Below the pieces are notes generated by a model that searched no databases, was not told where the DNA came from, and saw only the letters and a program-made list of their open reading frames with translations. Positions 1 through 6,830 of a stretch of 11,867 bases of DNA are shown in pieces; the first letter of the stretch is position 1; each line of letters begins with the position of its first letter. Position numbers and translations under genes: made by a program. The stretch covers positions 1 to 11,867 of the forward strand of contig JAGLNB010000014.1 in NCBI GenBank assembly GCA_023139715.1. The letters are read 5' to 3'. The stretch comes from Planctomycetota bacterium (lineage in GTDB: Bacteria; Planctomycetota; Phycisphaerae; Sedimentisphaerales; Anaerobacaceae).

Positions 1-392
1 TGATAATCATCCGGCTCAATTTTCATTAACGTCTGGCCTTTTTTGAAAATTCCGCCTGGAACAAATTCTGGACTGACTTCTATAATTTTTCCCGAAACCT
101 GCGGCTTCAAATCCACCGCTACAGCGGCAATAATCGTTCCCATAGCATCGATAGTAATAGTTGCATCCTGCGGCTGGGCAGAAATAACCTCGACCAGCCG
201 GGCTTGCCGAGGCACAGGCTGACGTTTTGATTTAGGTTTTGTAGCCATCATAATAACAGCTATTAGAATACCGAGAATTATCACAGCGAGCGGCAATACT
301 AACTTTATTATTATTGCTCTGTGCTTTGAAATGACCGGCCGGACATCCCGCAAAGCAATTTTTATTTTTGAGTACATTTCATATTTTTTCAT
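1..392 (-). CDS. Periplasmic adaptor (HlyD/RND membrane fusion protein), N-terminal part
   Basis: Translation of the minus strand from ATG 392-390 gives 130 residues open to the left window edge, so the C-terminal part is missing. Residues 1-27 are a basic cytoplasmic tail, residues about 28-50 form one hydrophobic membrane anchor, and a basic linker (TKPKSKRQ) follows. From residue about 91 (VAVDLKPQVSGKI, then VPGGIFKKGQTLMKIEPDDY) the sequence reads as the first half of the biotinyl-lipoyl-like domain of membrane fusion proteins. Known members link an inner-membrane pump to an outer-membrane channel. The chosen start has a good Shine-Dalgarno AAGGTGG (plus-strand 397-403); the next Met, at 377, is too far from it. 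It lies 40 bp after the outer-membrane lipoprotein gene and is probably cotranscribed. Whether the pump partner is RND, ABC or MFS type cannot be told here; RND is favoured by the NodT-type neighbour. Confidence 0.88.
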   Translation of the reverse strand, partial: MKKYEMYSKIKIALRDVRPVISKHRAIIIKLVLPLAVIILGILIAVIMMATKPKSKRQPVPRQARLVEVISAQPQDATITIDAMGTIIAAVAVDLKPQVSGKIIEVSPEFVPGGIFKKGQTLMKIEPDDY

Positions 393-432
393 AATGCCAC
401 CTTGTTATAATTGTCAGGGTGCAAATTACTTC

Positions 433-1851
433 TCATTTTTCAATAATCTCAGCTTGCTGCGGCTGCTCCATCTCCCAGCCGGCTGCAATTGCTTTACAAA
501 TATCAATTCTTCGTTCTATTAAAATCCGTCTGGCATTTAGCTGGCTGATTTCAAGCTGCTGCTGCGAAATAAGGGCATCCAAAACCCTCACATAATCAAT
601 TTGGCCTTTGATATAATTTTGCTCTGTTCTTTCATAAACCGAATGGGCAAGCTGCAATTGCTTATTTAAATTATCGATATATTTTCGCTGCAATAATTCC
701 TGATTGATAGCATCTTCGGTTTCTCTGACCGCTTCCAAAACAGCTTGGCCATAGTTATTAATAGATTCAGAAAGCATTGCTTTTTTTCGTTTGACTTCAG
801 CTTTTCTATAGCCAGCATCGAAAATTGGCCCTATTGCATTGCCCGCCAGATTTGCCAGCCAATCGTCGAAAAGATTTGGCTTGCTAACGCTTGTAGATGT
901 TTCGATTGTGGAGGAAATACTGATTGTCGGATACTGCTCGGCAACTGCCGCCGCAACCCGCATATCAGCTGCCTGAATTGCTTTATATGCACTTGCAACA
1001 TCCGGCCGATTTTGAATAACAAACGAAGGCAAACCCGTTTTTGGCAGAGCCGGCAATTCAATCAAATCGATCTCATCACCAGCCCACCATTGTGCGGGAC
1101 TTTTACCAATCAGAACTGAAAGCCGATGCTGCAAAAGCACAATATTTTCTTCGGCTTGTATTAGCTGGCCATTTGTCGATTCCACGAGTTGCCTTTGACG
1201 ATAAACGTCAGCTGCCCAAACCTGGCCAGTCCTAAATTGAGTCGTAATTATATCCAACACCTTTTCGTTAGTTGCAAGTTGCCGATTTAATACCTGCTTA
1301 TTTTGTTTTGCCTCGGCCAGCTGATACCACGTTTTGGCTACGTTTGAACTCAAAGTAATCGCTGCTGCATAAACATCCTCTCTCGCAGCGGTCGCATCGA
1401 GTAAAGCTGCCTGTTTCAAAGAACGTATCCTGCCCCAAAGGTCAATCTCGTAAGAGATGGCCAGCCCCATAGTATATTTTGTGGAGTATGTGGCCACATC
1501 ATCTGTTTCCTGACGCGTTCTTTTTGCTATTGAGCTATGGCTAATATCAGGAAATAAATCCGCTGATGTTTTTACGGCAATTTGCTCAGCTTGTGTAAGC
1601 CGGTCCCAAGCTGAACGAATCGAAAAATTATTTCCAAGTGCCTGTTCTATTATTTCATTGAGTTTTTCGTCATTAAACGACTGCCACCATTTCGCAGGCA
1701 GTACCTCACTTCCATTTGCGGAAAAATTTCCAGGCAAATCAACAGGGGATTTCATTGTTTTTAGTGCCGGACTACATCCAACAATAAAAAGACAAATAAA
1801 AACAACTGTAATTTTTGCTGCCATTTTTGATAACAAATTATCTTTATTCAT
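433..1851 (-). CDS. Outer-membrane efflux lipoprotein, NodT/OprM family (TolC-like)
   Basis: The 472-residue protein starts with a lipoprotein signal peptide: a basic start, a hydrophobic stretch at about 14-25 and a lipobox ending in G25-C26, so Cys26 is the likely lipidated residue. The mature part begins near WWQSFND (55-61), a signature seen in NodT-type efflux factors, and continues with two long helical TolC-like repeats (roughly 60-250 and 270-460). Length and layout match OprM/NodT proteins, which trimerise into a periplasmic tunnel and outer-membrane barrel. It sits between a TetR regulator (27 bp upstream) and a periplasmic adaptor (40 bp downstream), so it is the exit duct of a tripartite pump. 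The ATG at 1851-1849 lacks a strong Shine-Dalgarno. The alternative Met10 would cut off only part of the basic n-region. Substrate is unknown. Confidence 0.93.
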   Translation of the reverse strand: MNKDNLLSKMAAKITVVFICLFIVGCSPALKTMKSPVDLPGNFSANGSEVLPAKWWQSFNDEKLNEIIEQALGNNFSIRSAWDRLTQAEQIAVKTSADLFPDISHSSIAKRTRQETDDVATYSTKYTMGLAISYEIDLWGRIRSLKQAALLDATAAREDVYAAAITLSSNVAKTWYQLAEAKQNKQVLNRQLATNEKVLDIITTQFRTGQVWAADVYRQRQLVESTNGQLIQAEENIVLLQHRLSVLIGKSPAQWWAGDEIDLIELPALPKTGLPSFVIQNRPDVASAYKAIQAADMRVAAAVAEQYPTISISSTIETSTSVSKPNLFDDWLANLAGNAIGPIFDAGYRKAEVKRKKAMLSESINNYGQAVLEAVRETEDAINQELLQRKYIDNLNKQLQLAHSVYERTEQNYIKGQIDYVRVLDALISQQQLEISQLNARRILIERRIDICKAIAAGWEMEQPQQAEIIEK

Positions 1852-1878
1852 AACAATTCTGCTTACACTGAAATACGG

Positions 1879-2532
1879 TTATTTGTTTCTGATTTTGTTT
1901 TTGACCGCTGCAATTCCAGCCAGAGTAAAAAGTGTAATATGCTCCACCAGCTCGTCAATTGTTTCAGCTACTAATTTACCTTTACCAAGAACGGGCGGTA
2001 ATTTCCCCTTGCTTTTTCTAAACCCTAAAGCAATACACTGATTAATTAAACTTAACCGGCAAAACGCCACCTGCTGCTGACTTGCATTTTCACCCAATAG
2101 TTCTTTTATGATTTGCCCCACCTGCCGTTGAAGCGGACTAATAATATCACTGAGAATCTGCTGAACAGCTTCGGTTGACTCAGCCATTTCACGCAAAAGT
2201 ATCTGGCCGGCTCGCCCCAATCGGCCATCATCGAGAAAACGATGCACAAGAGAATACACCACAGCTTCCAGCTTTTGCTCGGCAGATGCATCAGCCGGCA
2301 AACCGCCACTTAACGGATAAACTTCCAACGCTTCATCGAAGGCCTTTTTCCACACAGCTGCGTATAATTTATCCTTGCTCCCAAAATGATAATTTACCGC
2401 TGCCACATTACTTTTGGCTCGACTGCAAATTTCAGCTACAGTCGTGTTACGGTAGCCCTTTTCGGAAAAAACCTCCAAAGCTGCCTTTAACAGCACATTG
2501 CATCTGTCAACCCCGTCTTTTCTAATAGCCAT
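1879..2532 (-). CDS. TetR-family repressor with CecR-like C-terminal domain
   Basis: The 217-residue protein has a clear TetR-type DNA-binding domain. Residues about 9-56 include FSEKGYRNTTVAEICSRA and the recognition-helix region NVAAVNYHFGSKDKLY. The C-terminal ligand-binding half (about 85-210), with segments such as LLREMAESTEAVQQI and ISPLQRQVGQIIKELLG, resembles from memory the CecR/YbiH (DUF1956) branch, which in E. coli controls an HlyD-containing transporter operon. It is the first gene of an efflux operon, 27 bp ahead of the outer-membrane lipoprotein. It is therefore inferred to repress the whole operon, itself included, and to be released by a pump substrate. The start is supported by GGAG (plus-strand 2541-2544) eight bases before the ATG, and a palindromic site lies just upstream. 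The inducer cannot be inferred. Confidence 0.93.
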   Translation of the reverse strand: MAIRKDGVDRCNVLLKAALEVFSEKGYRNTTVAEICSRAKSNVAAVNYHFGSKDKLYAAVWKKAFDEALEVYPLSGGLPADASAEQKLEAVVYSLVHRFLDDGRLGRAGQILLREMAESTEAVQQILSDIISPLQRQVGQIIKELLGENASQQQVAFCRLSLINQCIALGFRKSKGKLPPVLGKGKLVAETIDELVEHITLFTLAGIAAVKNKIRNK

Positions 2533-2572
2533 AAGCTATACTCCAATCACCTTTCTTATAATTCATATCTAT

Positions 2573-2600
2573 ATTTTAAATAACTATTTGAAATAGTCAA
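2573..2600 (-). promoter_or_regulatory. Sigma-70-like promoter of the TetR-efflux operon
   Basis: On the minus strand, TTGACT (2600-2595) is followed after 16 bp by TAAAAT (2578-2573). Each box matches five of six consensus positions. Transcription would start near 2566, giving a leader of about 34 nt before the repressor ATG at 2532. The promoter is called by eye. Its overlap with a palindrome and its position just before a good Shine-Dalgarno support it. Confidence 0.55.
2581..2599. promoter_or_regulatory. Putative TetR operator palindrome
   Basis: The plus strand reads TAACTATTTGAAATAGTCA. Positions 2583-2597 form a perfect 15-bp palindrome with 7-bp arms around a central G, and the symmetry extends two more positions with one mismatch. 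The palindrome covers most of the -35 hexamer and part of the spacer of the repressor's own promoter, the standard place for a TetR-family operator that blocks RNA polymerase. Assignment to this regulator is inferred from position and symmetry. Confidence 0.55.
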
Positions 2601-2755
2601 TAGAAATATGGCTTTTTTAGCCCTTTCTTCCTCAAAACACGTAGAAACCGATATAAATACTTATTTAAAAAGGGCTTAATAATCAAAAAACAAGCCGGAT
2701 TTCGTTTTTTACCAACATTTACCACTCTGTCAAAACAACCCAAAATGCTTTTGTA

Positions 2756-2784
2756 TTGACATTACCCTAAAACAGGGATAAAAT
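2756..2784 (+). promoter_or_regulatory. Promoter of typA
   Basis: TTGACA (2756-2761) is followed after exactly 17 bp by TAAAAT (2779-2784), a near-consensus sigma-70 promoter. Transcription would start near 2791, leaving a leader of about 73 nt. The spacer itself contains an inverted repeat CCCT (2765-2768) / AGGG (2774-2777). A second one, GGG TTTA CCC (2788-2797), covers the predicted start, so the core promoter is flanked by short dyads. Confidence 0.65.
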
Positions 2785-2863
2785 CCAGGGTTTACCCATG
2801 CTGGGCCAAACTAAATGTTAGTACAGCCCTTAATTTTAATTGACCCTTTTTTGAGAACTTACT

Positions 2864-4723
2864 ATGTATGCAAATTATATTCGGAATGTAGCTATAATAG
2901 CCCACGTTGACCATGGCAAAACAACTCTTTTAGACCAGCTTCTCTACCAATCAGGTATGTTCCGCCAAGAAGACCTCGACAAACTCGCCGGCGGCCAGCA
3001 CAATTTGATTATGGATTCGAATCCGCTGGAAAAGGAACGCGGCATAACAATTCTTAGCAAAAACTGCGCAATAAATTACACTGATTCAAATGATGATGAA
3101 TACAAGATAAATTTAATAGACACTCCCGGGCATGCCGATTTTGGAGGGGAAGTTGAGCGCGTTTTGAAAATGGCCGATGGAGTATTGCTGTTGGTCGATG
3201 CCTTTGAAGGGCCAATGCCTCAGACAAGATTTGTTTTAACCAAAGCTCTTGAACACAAATTAAGACCAATAGTTATAATCAATAAAGTTGACCGACCAAA
3301 CAGCAGACCTGATGACGTTGTAAACGAAGTATTCGATTTACTTGTCGGACTTGGCGCAGAAGATGAAGCTCTGGATTTTACGTGCATTTACGCTTCAGCT
3401 AAAAACGGCTGGGCAACAACGGAACTCGACAAAAAATCCGACAATTTGCAGGCAATTTTCGATGCCATTATAAAAGATGTTCCCCCGCCAAAAGCTGACC
3501 CTGATGCCCCGCTTCAAATGCTGGTAACAAATCAGGAGTATTCGGATTACGTTGGAAAAATAGCAATTGGAAAAGTTTTTGCAGGCAGAATAAACGAAGG
3601 CCAGCCGGTTACCGTAATCGATTCTCAAGGGCTGCATACGCAGCAAAAAATTATGCACATTCATCAGTTTCATGGACTTGGCCGAAAGCAGGTTTCCGGC
3701 GTTCAGGCAGGTGATATTTGTGCAATATCCGGATTAGACCCGGTTGACATTGGCAACACAATCGCATGTCCAGACAAGCCGTCTCAGCTTGCGGTTATTG
3801 CTGTTGATGAGCCGACAATAACTATGACATTCAGGGTCAATGACGGCCCATTTGCAGGACTTGACGGAAAATATGTAACGAGCAGACAAATTGCAGACCG
3901 GCTCAACAAAGAACTTCAGCAAAATGTTGCCCTGCGAGTCGAGCCCGGCAAAACGCCAAAAGAATTCAACGTTTCAGGAAGAGGATTAATGCATCTTGGT
4001 ATTCTGCTGGAAAATATGCGAAGAGAGGGCTATGAACTTTGCGTTGGCAAACCGAGCGTAATCTTGAAAATAGTAGAAGAAAGACGCCACGAACCGATAG
4101 AATTGCTTGCCATCGATTGCCCTCTGGATTGCCAAAGTTCAGTGATGAGTTTACTTGGAGACAGGCGAAGCGAGATAGTAAAAATGACATCCAAAAGCGG
4201 CGGCTCTGATGATTTTATTCATATGGAATTTATGATTCCCTCGAGAGGCCTGTTCGGCTTAAATGCAAGAATGATGAACGCTACACAAGGCCAGGCAATT
4301 ATGCACCACACATTCGAAAAGTACGAACTGATGCGAGGGGCAATTCCGCAGCGAAAGGCAGGAGTTATGATAGCTACTACAACCGGACAGGTAACTGCCT
4401 ATGCACTTGACGCCCTTTATGACCGCGGATTCTTCTTTGTCGAGCCGGGCGAAAAAGTTTATGAAGGCCAGGTAGTCGGCGAACACTGCAAAGACAAAGA
4501 TATACCTGTAAACGTAGTAAAGGCAAAACAGCTCACTAATGTCAGGTCCAGCGGAAAAGATGATGCAGCTAAAGTTCGTTCCGCACGAAAAATGAGTTTG
4601 GAAATAGCGATGGAATATATTCAAGGCGATGAGTTCGTCGAAATTTGTCCTGGTTCAATTCGTATTCGCAAAGAATTTTTGAGGGAAGTAGATAGAAAAC
4701 GACAGGACCGCAAAAATATTTAG
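2864..4723 (+). CDS. typA: Ribosome-associated GTPase TypA/BipA
   Basis: This 619-residue translational GTPase of the EF-G/EF-Tu class binds the 70S ribosome. In other bacteria it supports 50S assembly and growth in the cold or under stress. All G motifs are present: AHVDHGKTT (13-21), RGIT (59-62), DTPGH (86-90) and NKVD (140-143). Family-specific stretches follow, including ADFGGEVERV, SRQIADRLNKEL, SGRGLMHLGILLENMRREGY, IPSRGLFG and the C-terminal SIRIRKEFLREVDRKRQ. Length is slightly above the usual 600-615. Extra residues lie in the switch I region (EDLDKLAGGQHN) and after MTSKSGG (about 440-450). The start gives the canonical short N-terminus before IRNVAIIAHVDHGK; its Shine-Dalgarno is weak (TGAGA). 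It has its own promoter, with lepA 198 bp downstream on the same strand. No terminator is evident between them, so readthrough into lepA is possible. Confidence 0.97.
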   Translation: MYANYIRNVAIIAHVDHGKTTLLDQLLYQSGMFRQEDLDKLAGGQHNLIMDSNPLEKERGITILSKNCAINYTDSNDDEYKINLIDTPGHADFGGEVERVLKMADGVLLLVDAFEGPMPQTRFVLTKALEHKLRPIVIINKVDRPNSRPDDVVNEVFDLLVGLGAEDEALDFTCIYASAKNGWATTELDKKSDNLQAIFDAIIKDVPPPKADPDAPLQMLVTNQEYSDYVGKIAIGKVFAGRINEGQPVTVIDSQGLHTQQKIMHIHQFHGLGRKQVSGVQAGDICAISGLDPVDIGNTIACPDKPSQLAVIAVDEPTITMTFRVNDGPFAGLDGKYVTSRQIADRLNKELQQNVALRVEPGKTPKEFNVSGRGLMHLGILLENMRREGYELCVGKPSVILKIVEERRHEPIELLAIDCPLDCQSSVMSLLGDRRSEIVKMTSKSGGSDDFIHMEFMIPSRGLFGLNARMMNATQGQAIMHHTFEKYELMRGAIPQRKAGVMIATTTGQVTAYALDALYDRGFFFVEPGEKVYEGQVVGEHCKDKDIPVNVVKAKQLTNVRSSGKDDAAKVRSARKMSLEIAMEYIQGDEFVEICPGSIRIRKEFLREVDRKRQDRKNI

Positions 4724-4760
4724 CCAAACAAAATATCTTTAGCGACAAAATGGCAAATTG

Positions 4761-4789
4761 TTGTCATTGGCAGCGTTCTTTGTTAAAAT
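4761..4789 (+). promoter_or_regulatory. Promoter of lepA in the typA-lepA gap
   Basis: TTGTCA (4761-4766) and TAAAAT (4784-4789) are separated by exactly 17 bp, each matching five of six sigma-70 consensus positions. Transcription would start near 4796, giving a leader of about 126 nt before lepA. The -10 box is identical to those predicted for typA and for the efflux operon. Confidence 0.55.
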
Positions 4790-4882
4790 ATACCTTTCAG
4801 GGTAGTAAATGTTCGCGAATAAAACCACAACTCGTTATTTTTAAATTACTTACCCGCGGACAAACGGGAAAATTCAATCGTG

Positions 4883-4904
4883 AACAGTCTCTTAGCTGTT
4901 TTTT
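4883..4904 (+). other. Weak hairpin with T-run in the lepA leader
   Basis: AACAG (4883-4887) and CTGTT (4896-4900) can pair around an 8-nt loop and are followed by TTTT. The element lies about 20 bases before the lepA start. The stem is only 5 bp and poor in GC, so it may be a minor attenuator-like structure or chance. Confidence 0.2.
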
Positions 4905-4921
4905 AGAGTAAAAACAAAAAA

Positions 4922-6718
4922 ATGAGTACAAAAAATATACGTAACTTTTCGATTATAGCCCACATTGACCACGGCAAAAGCACCCTCGCTGACAGGATGC
5001 TTGAACTAACGGGAACAATTTCAGACCGCCAGAAAAAAGAACAATTTCTCGATGGGATGGAGCTTGAACGTGAGCGGGGAATCACTATCAAGGCATCAGC
5101 TGTAACCATGAATTATAATCATAACGGCCAAACGTATATGCTCAATTTAATCGACACGCCAGGCCATGTCGATTTTCACTATGAAGTCTCGCGGGCTTTG
5201 GCCGCCTGCGAAGGCGCTCTTCTCGTGGTCGATGCAAGCCAGGGCGTTGAAGCTCAAACAGTAGCTAATGCGTATCTTGCAGTTGATAATAACGTTGAAC
5301 TTTTAAGCGTAATAAACAAACTCGACCTCCCTGCCGCAGAGCCCGAGCGGGTTGCAGAGGAAATAGAGCATATTCTCGGCATTAGCAGTAATGAATCTTT
5401 CAACATAAGTGCAAAAAGCGGAGCTGGGGTAGAGGAACTGCTTGAAGCGATAATAACACTGCTTCCGGCTCCAGAAGATAAAAGTAATGAACCAACAGCA
5501 GCTTTAATTTTCGACAGCCACTGCGACGCTTACAAAGGTGTGATATGTTATGTAAGAATTGTTTCCGGCTCGCTCAACGTAAAACAAAGAGTTACCTTTA
5601 TGCGTGGCGGCCAAAGCTATCTTATTACCGAGCTTGGCAAATTCACTCCTGAGATGACAGCTGTTGAAAAACTTGGCACAGGAGAAGTCGGCTATGTCAT
5701 TGCTAACATTCGCGAACTGGCTGATATTACAATCGGTGATACAATTACCGACCAGGCTGAGCCAGCCACAAAGGCTTTGCCCGGCTACAAAGCACCAATG
5801 CAAATGGTGTTTTCAGATTTTTATCCCGGCAATAATACAGATTATTCCAAACTTAGAACCGCCTTTGATAAATTAACTCTCAACGATGCCAGTTTTTCAT
5901 TTACTCCGCATAATTCACCGGCTCTTGGTTTTGGATTTCGATGCGGCTTTCTCGGCTTACTGCATATGGAAATAGTTCAGGAACGCCTGGAACGAGAAAA
6001 TGATATAGAAGTAGTCCAAACCGCTCCGACTGTCAGCTATGAAGTGCTAACAAAAGATGACGCTATAAAGAGAATAGAATCACCCAGCCAATTGCCGGAC
6101 CCAACTCAGATTGAAGAATTTCGTGAGCCGATTGTAAAGCTGGAAATCATAACTTCAACCGACACAATTGGAGCTATAATGAAACTGGCTGAAGGCCGGA
6201 GATGCAAGCTCATAAATACAGATTACCTTAGTACGACAAGGGTCATACTCCAATACAGAGCCCCGCTTGCAGAAATAGTGTATGATTTTTATGACCTTCT
6301 AAAGGGAATAAGTCGCGGCTATGCCACAATGGATTACGAGCTTATCGGATTTGAAAAAAGTGACCTTGTGAAAATTAACATTCTCGTAAACAAAATACCC
6401 GTTGATGCACTTGGCCTGATAGTTCATCGCAGCAACGCCGAGGCCCGTGGCCGCAAACTCATAATCAAATTGCGAAGAGCTATTCCACGCCATCAGTTTG
6501 AAATTCCTCTGCAGGTGGCAATCGGCGGAAAAATAATCGCAAGAGAAACGATTAAGGGTTTTCGTAAAGACGTTACTGCAAAACTTTACGGCGGAGATGT
6601 AACACGAAAAATGAAACTTCTGAAAAAGCAGAAAGAAGGCAAAAAGCGAATGAAGAGCATCGGCTCAGTGCAGATTCCGCAAGAGGCCTTTATGTCAATT
6701 CTCGACAACAGCGAATAG
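4922..6718 (+). CDS. lepA: Elongation factor 4 (LepA), ribosome back-translocating GTPase
   Basis: The 598-residue protein matches the usual LepA length (about 599). Motifs: AHIDHGKST (13-21), RGIT (52-55), DTPGH (78-82) followed by VDFHYEVSRALAACEGALL, and NKLD (132-135). The family signatures PALGFGFRCGFLGLLHMEI and, near the C-terminus, KLYGGDVTRKMKLLKKQKEG and IGSVQIPQEAF are intact, so the LepA-specific C-terminal domain is complete. Known members act on stalled or mis-translocated ribosomes and during 30S biogenesis. No truncation or missing catalytic residue is visible; the switch II His82 is present. The start gives the conserved MSTKNIRNFSIIAHIDHGK N-terminus. The Shine-Dalgarno is weak and distant (GAG at 4906-4908) and the region before ATG is A-rich. 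Many bacteria place lepA next to lepB; here it follows typA and converges on a sugar-transport operon. Confidence 0.98.
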   Translation: MSTKNIRNFSIIAHIDHGKSTLADRMLELTGTISDRQKKEQFLDGMELERERGITIKASAVTMNYNHNGQTYMLNLIDTPGHVDFHYEVSRALAACEGALLVVDASQGVEAQTVANAYLAVDNNVELLSVINKLDLPAAEPERVAEEIEHILGISSNESFNISAKSGAGVEELLEAIITLLPAPEDKSNEPTAALIFDSHCDAYKGVICYVRIVSGSLNVKQRVTFMRGGQSYLITELGKFTPEMTAVEKLGTGEVGYVIANIRELADITIGDTITDQAEPATKALPGYKAPMQMVFSDFYPGNNTDYSKLRTAFDKLTLNDASFSFTPHNSPALGFGFRCGFLGLLHMEIVQERLERENDIEVVQTAPTVSYEVLTKDDAIKRIESPSQLPDPTQIEEFREPIVKLEIITSTDTIGAIMKLAEGRRCKLINTDYLSTTRVILQYRAPLAEIVYDFYDLLKGISRGYATMDYELIGFEKSDLVKINILVNKIPVDALGLIVHRSNAEARGRKLIIKLRRAIPRHQFEIPLQVAIGGKIIARETIKGFRKDVTAKLYGGDVTRKMKLLKKQKEGKKRMKSIGSVQIPQEAFMSILDNSE

Positions 6719-6742
6719 TAAATCTGCGAAAAATAATTCCAT

Positions 6743-6803
6743 AAAAAACGGCTCTCGAAAATATTTGACCGGCTATACAGCAATCAGCAATTTTCAAGAG
6801 CCG
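6743..6803 (-). terminator. Rho-independent terminator of the sugar operon, possibly bidirectional
   Basis: Arms CGGCTCTCGAAAAT (6749-6762) and ATTTTCAAGAGCCG (6790-6803) pair over 14 bp with one mismatch, around a 27-nt loop. On the minus strand the stem is followed at once by six T (6748-6743), the classic pattern for ending the transcript of the symporter gene whose stop is 28 bp upstream at 6831. On the plus strand the arm is followed by only a broken T-run (CTGTTTATT), so termination of lepA there would be weaker. Confidence 0.78.
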
Positions 6804-6830
6804 CCTGTTTATTAGCAAAACTAACTCACA

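Larger units (their letters stand above)
2533..2863. other. Divergent intergenic region between efflux operon and typA
   Basis: This 331-bp non-coding stretch holds the efflux promoter and palindrome on the left and the typA promoter and leader on the right. In between there is an inverted repeat AGCCCTTT (2619-2626) / AAAGGGCT (2669-2676) with a 42-bp spacer, and two direct copies of TTTACCA (2708-2714 and 2718-2724) exactly 10 bp apart, one helical turn. These could be regulator sites but are short enough to be chance. I see no small ORF, tRNA or riboswitch here. Confidence 0.6.

Noticed and set aside
745..1119. 124-residue open frame antisense to the outer-membrane lipoprotein gene
   Set aside because: Shadow of a clear lipoprotein gene; no recognisable domain and no ribosome binding site.
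1658..2041. 127-residue plus-strand frame across the lipoprotein-TetR junction
   Set aside because: It overlaps two convincing minus-strand genes and resembles no protein family I know; its hydrophobic stretch is the reverse reading of the signal peptide region.
2619..2676. Inverted repeat AGCCCTTT/AAAGGGCT as a terminator or operator
   Set aside because: The 42-bp spacer is too long for a terminator, and an 8-bp match in AT-rich intergenic DNA may be chance; noted only in the intergenic entry.
2705..2733. Second minus-strand promoter TTGACA (2733-2728) with TAAAAA
   Set aside because: The -10 matches only four of six positions and the site is about 170 bp from tetR; the promoter at 2573-2600 is better placed.
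4259..4624. 121-residue open frame antisense to typA
   Set aside because: It lies fully inside a well-conserved gene, its Cys/Phe-rich composition is that of an antisense translation, and no initiation signals are seen.
4724..4760. Terminator after typA
   Set aside because: No hairpin followed by a T-run could be found between the typA stop and the lepA promoter.
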